Shown here piece after piece: positions 45,061 through 45,923 of a DNA stretch of 45,923 nt. The position numbers and the translations under genes were made by a program. The stretch comes from CAYLXC01 sp964387865. Lineage in GTDB: Bacteria > Patescibacteriota > Microgenomatia > Daviesbacterales > UBA10151. Every line of letters starts with the position of its first letter. Position 1 is the stretch's first letter. Where the stretch lies: NCBI GenBank assembly GCA_964387865.1, contig CAYLXC010000005.1:1-45923 (forward strand). The letters run 5' to 3'. The notes beneath the pieces were generated by a model. That model saw nothing but the letters and a program-made list of their open reading frames with translations. It did not search any database and had not been told where the DNA came from.

Positions 45061-45075
45061 CAACCTGGAAGGTTG
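45061..45075. repeat. 15-bp palindrome flanking the RAYT gene, copy 1
   Basis: CAACCT and AGGTTG around GGA. It lies 23 bases after the RAYT stop; the identical sequence is found on the other side of the gene. Confidence 0.8.
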
Positions 45076-45098
45076 CCGCACGAACTTAAAAAATCCTA

Positions 45099-45752
45099 TT
45101 AATCCTCAACATCAATAGTACTGTGTTTTAGGATTTCCAAGCTTTTTCCATAATCGATTTGGTCCTCTACAAACTCTATATACTCTTTATTGGAATTAAA
45201 ATAACCCAATATTTCATCCAAGTTACAATATAAATTCACTCCCTGTACATACTCAGAATAAGAAGAATAAGTATATTCATCTAAGAGTTCAACTAATCCA
45301 GAAACAATAGGATTTAAGTGAATATAGCGGGATAAATGCAGTAATTGCTCTTCACTTTCAATTAACACTGATTTAAAACTACCTTGTAGAAGCGCACCTA
45401 CACGGGTGTATTTTGTATTGAAATATTTAGTGTAGCTATTAGAGATTTGACTCATGAATTTAGTAATGCCTCCATCTTTCAGTTGACGTATTAAAAAATG
45501 AAAGTGGTTTGGCATTAAGCAGTAACAGATAATCTCTACGATTTTCTCATTTAGCTTAGGCTTAAATATTTGTAAATCAGATATTGCAAATTTGGAGAAG
45601 CTGGGCTTAGGTCCCAAAAACTGATAATAATAAAAAGTTTTTAGAAATCTTTTATAATCCCTTGGCTGAGTAAAAATTTTACGTTTCTCAGTGCCACGAT
45701 TGTATATGTGATAAAATTCACCAGTTACTAAAGGTACAAGTCTTCCCGGCAT
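45099..45752 (-). CDS. REP-associated tyrosine transposase (RAYT, Y1 family)
   Basis: The 217-residue IS200-like HUH nuclease has the N-terminal GEFYHIYNRGTEK motif, the HUH motif in CLMPNHFHFLI (His83, His85), a catalytic Tyr candidate in SYTKYFN (Tyr107), and RVGALLQGSFKS and HLSRYIHLNPI. RAYTs are single-copy domesticated relatives of IS200 transposases that process short palindromic repeats. A TATACT box lies eight bases before the ATG. Identical 15-bp palindromes flank the gene, and larger palindromes occur elsewhere in the window. Confidence 0.93.
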   Translation of the reverse strand: MPGRLVPLVTGEFYHIYNRGTEKRKIFTQPRDYKRFLKTFYYYQFLGPKPSFSKFAISDLQIFKPKLNEKIVEIICYCLMPNHFHFLIRQLKDGGITKFMSQISNSYTKYFNTKYTRVGALLQGSFKSVLIESEEQLLHLSRYIHLNPIVSGLVELLDEYTYSSYSEYVQGVNLYCNLDEILGYFNSNKEYIEFVEDQIDYGKSLEILKHSTIDVED

Positions 45753-45760
45753 ATAACACC

Positions 45761-45766
45761 AGTATA
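45761..45766 (-). promoter_or_regulatory. -10 box of the RAYT gene
   Basis: TATACT on the minus strand, eight bases before the ATG at 45752. Confidence 0.6.
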
Positions 45767-45786
45767 ACTCTTAAAAGTTTAGCTTG

Positions 45787-45801
45787 CAACCTGGAAGGTT
45801 G
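45787..45801. repeat. 15-bp palindrome flanking the RAYT gene, copy 2
   Basis: Identical to 45061-45075. It lies 35 bases upstream of the RAYT start and nine bases after the stop of the next gene. Confidence 0.8.
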
Positions 45802-45810
45802 AAGTACAAT

Positions 45811-45923
45811 TCAAGTTATATTTTCAATCTTTGCTGCAACTATGAAATCATTTTCTGAGAGGCCTCCGATATTATGAGTAGTTAAATCTATAACCACTCT
45901 TTTATAATAAATATGAATATTTG
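45811..45923 (-). CDS. Pterin-4a-carbinolamine dehydratase, C-terminal part
   Basis: The minus-strand frame entering from the right edge gives 36 residues ending DLTTHNIGGLSENDFIVAAK plus a short tail and TGA. This is the conserved C-terminus of the PCD/DCoH family (T-T-H-x-x-G-G-L-x-x-x-D-x-x-x-A), which dehydrates 4a-hydroxytetrahydropterin. The rest of the gene lies outside the window. It was not captured as a complete frame because its start is missing. Confidence 0.85.
   Translation of the reverse strand, partial: NIHIYYKRVVIDLTTHNIGGLSENDFIVAAKIENIT

Overview
The window looks like a piece of a small, A+T-rich genome from the Candidate Phyla Radiation (Patescibacteria), probably near Microgenomates. 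This is inferred from content, not from a database search. The supporting signs are short genes, Pro-Thr-Pro linkers in exported proteins, a TasA/SipW surface cluster, a RAYT transposase, PIN-type toxin-antitoxin pairs, GIY-YIG mini-proteins, and a standard genetic code with all three stops in use.

Layout. 1-1.04 kb: end of a riboflavin operon (ribE, a truncated ribA, ribH), each pair joined by an ATGA overlap. 1.1-2.3 kb: tRNA-Lys and tRNA-Arg around two hypothetical genes. 2.4-9.8 kb: sugar metabolism and envelope genes (GT4 glycosyltransferase, MscS-like membrane protein, ROK kinase, gnd, surface protein, zwf, pgi/pmi). zwf and gnd together indicate an oxidative pentose phosphate branch supplying NADPH and ribulose 5-phosphate. 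9.8-12.8 kb: a MacAB-like efflux operon. 12.9-17 kb: a phosphodiester glycosidase, gmk, membrane proteins and an exported phosphoesterase. 17-18.3 kb: an odd tRNA-His locus, a small ORF or RNA, and an internally deleted NYN gene. 18.3-25.4 kb: a secreted glycosidase, a TPP decarboxylase, DNA polymerase IV with three repeat insertions, UDP-glucuronate decarboxylase and an SGNH hydrolase. 25.4-32.3 kb: an accessory stretch with a duplicated gene end, a Tat-signal glycosidase, a PIN/Phd pair, a Cys-His-Asp peptidase-like protein and a frameshifted YafQ/RelE toxin beside its intact antitoxin. 32.4-37.1 kb: a surface-fibre cluster (TasA-vWA fusion, GIY-YIG, second TasA, SipW signal peptidase, two membrane-anchored helical proteins). 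37.1-45.9 kb: the primary sigma factor, a SIMPL protein, a degenerate response regulator, NUDIX, VapBC, tRNA-Gly, DUF763, a polysaccharide deacetylase, a RAYT transposase flanked by palindromes, and the end of a pterin dehydratase gene.

Two themes run through the window. First, at least 21 genes have a sigma-70 -10 box ending only 6-9 nt before the start codon, so their mRNAs should be leaderless; Shine-Dalgarno sites are seen mainly at downstream operon genes. Second, short palindromic elements are common: in intergenic spaces, inside dinB as in-frame insertions, next to a partial tRNA copy and flanking the RAYT gene.

The strongest candidate for a little-described system is the 32.4-37.1 kb cluster. 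One TasA-like subunit is fused to a MIDAS-type von Willebrand A domain, its paralogue ends at the same linker, and the signal peptidase carries at its own C-terminus a copy-like version of the substrate cleavage region.
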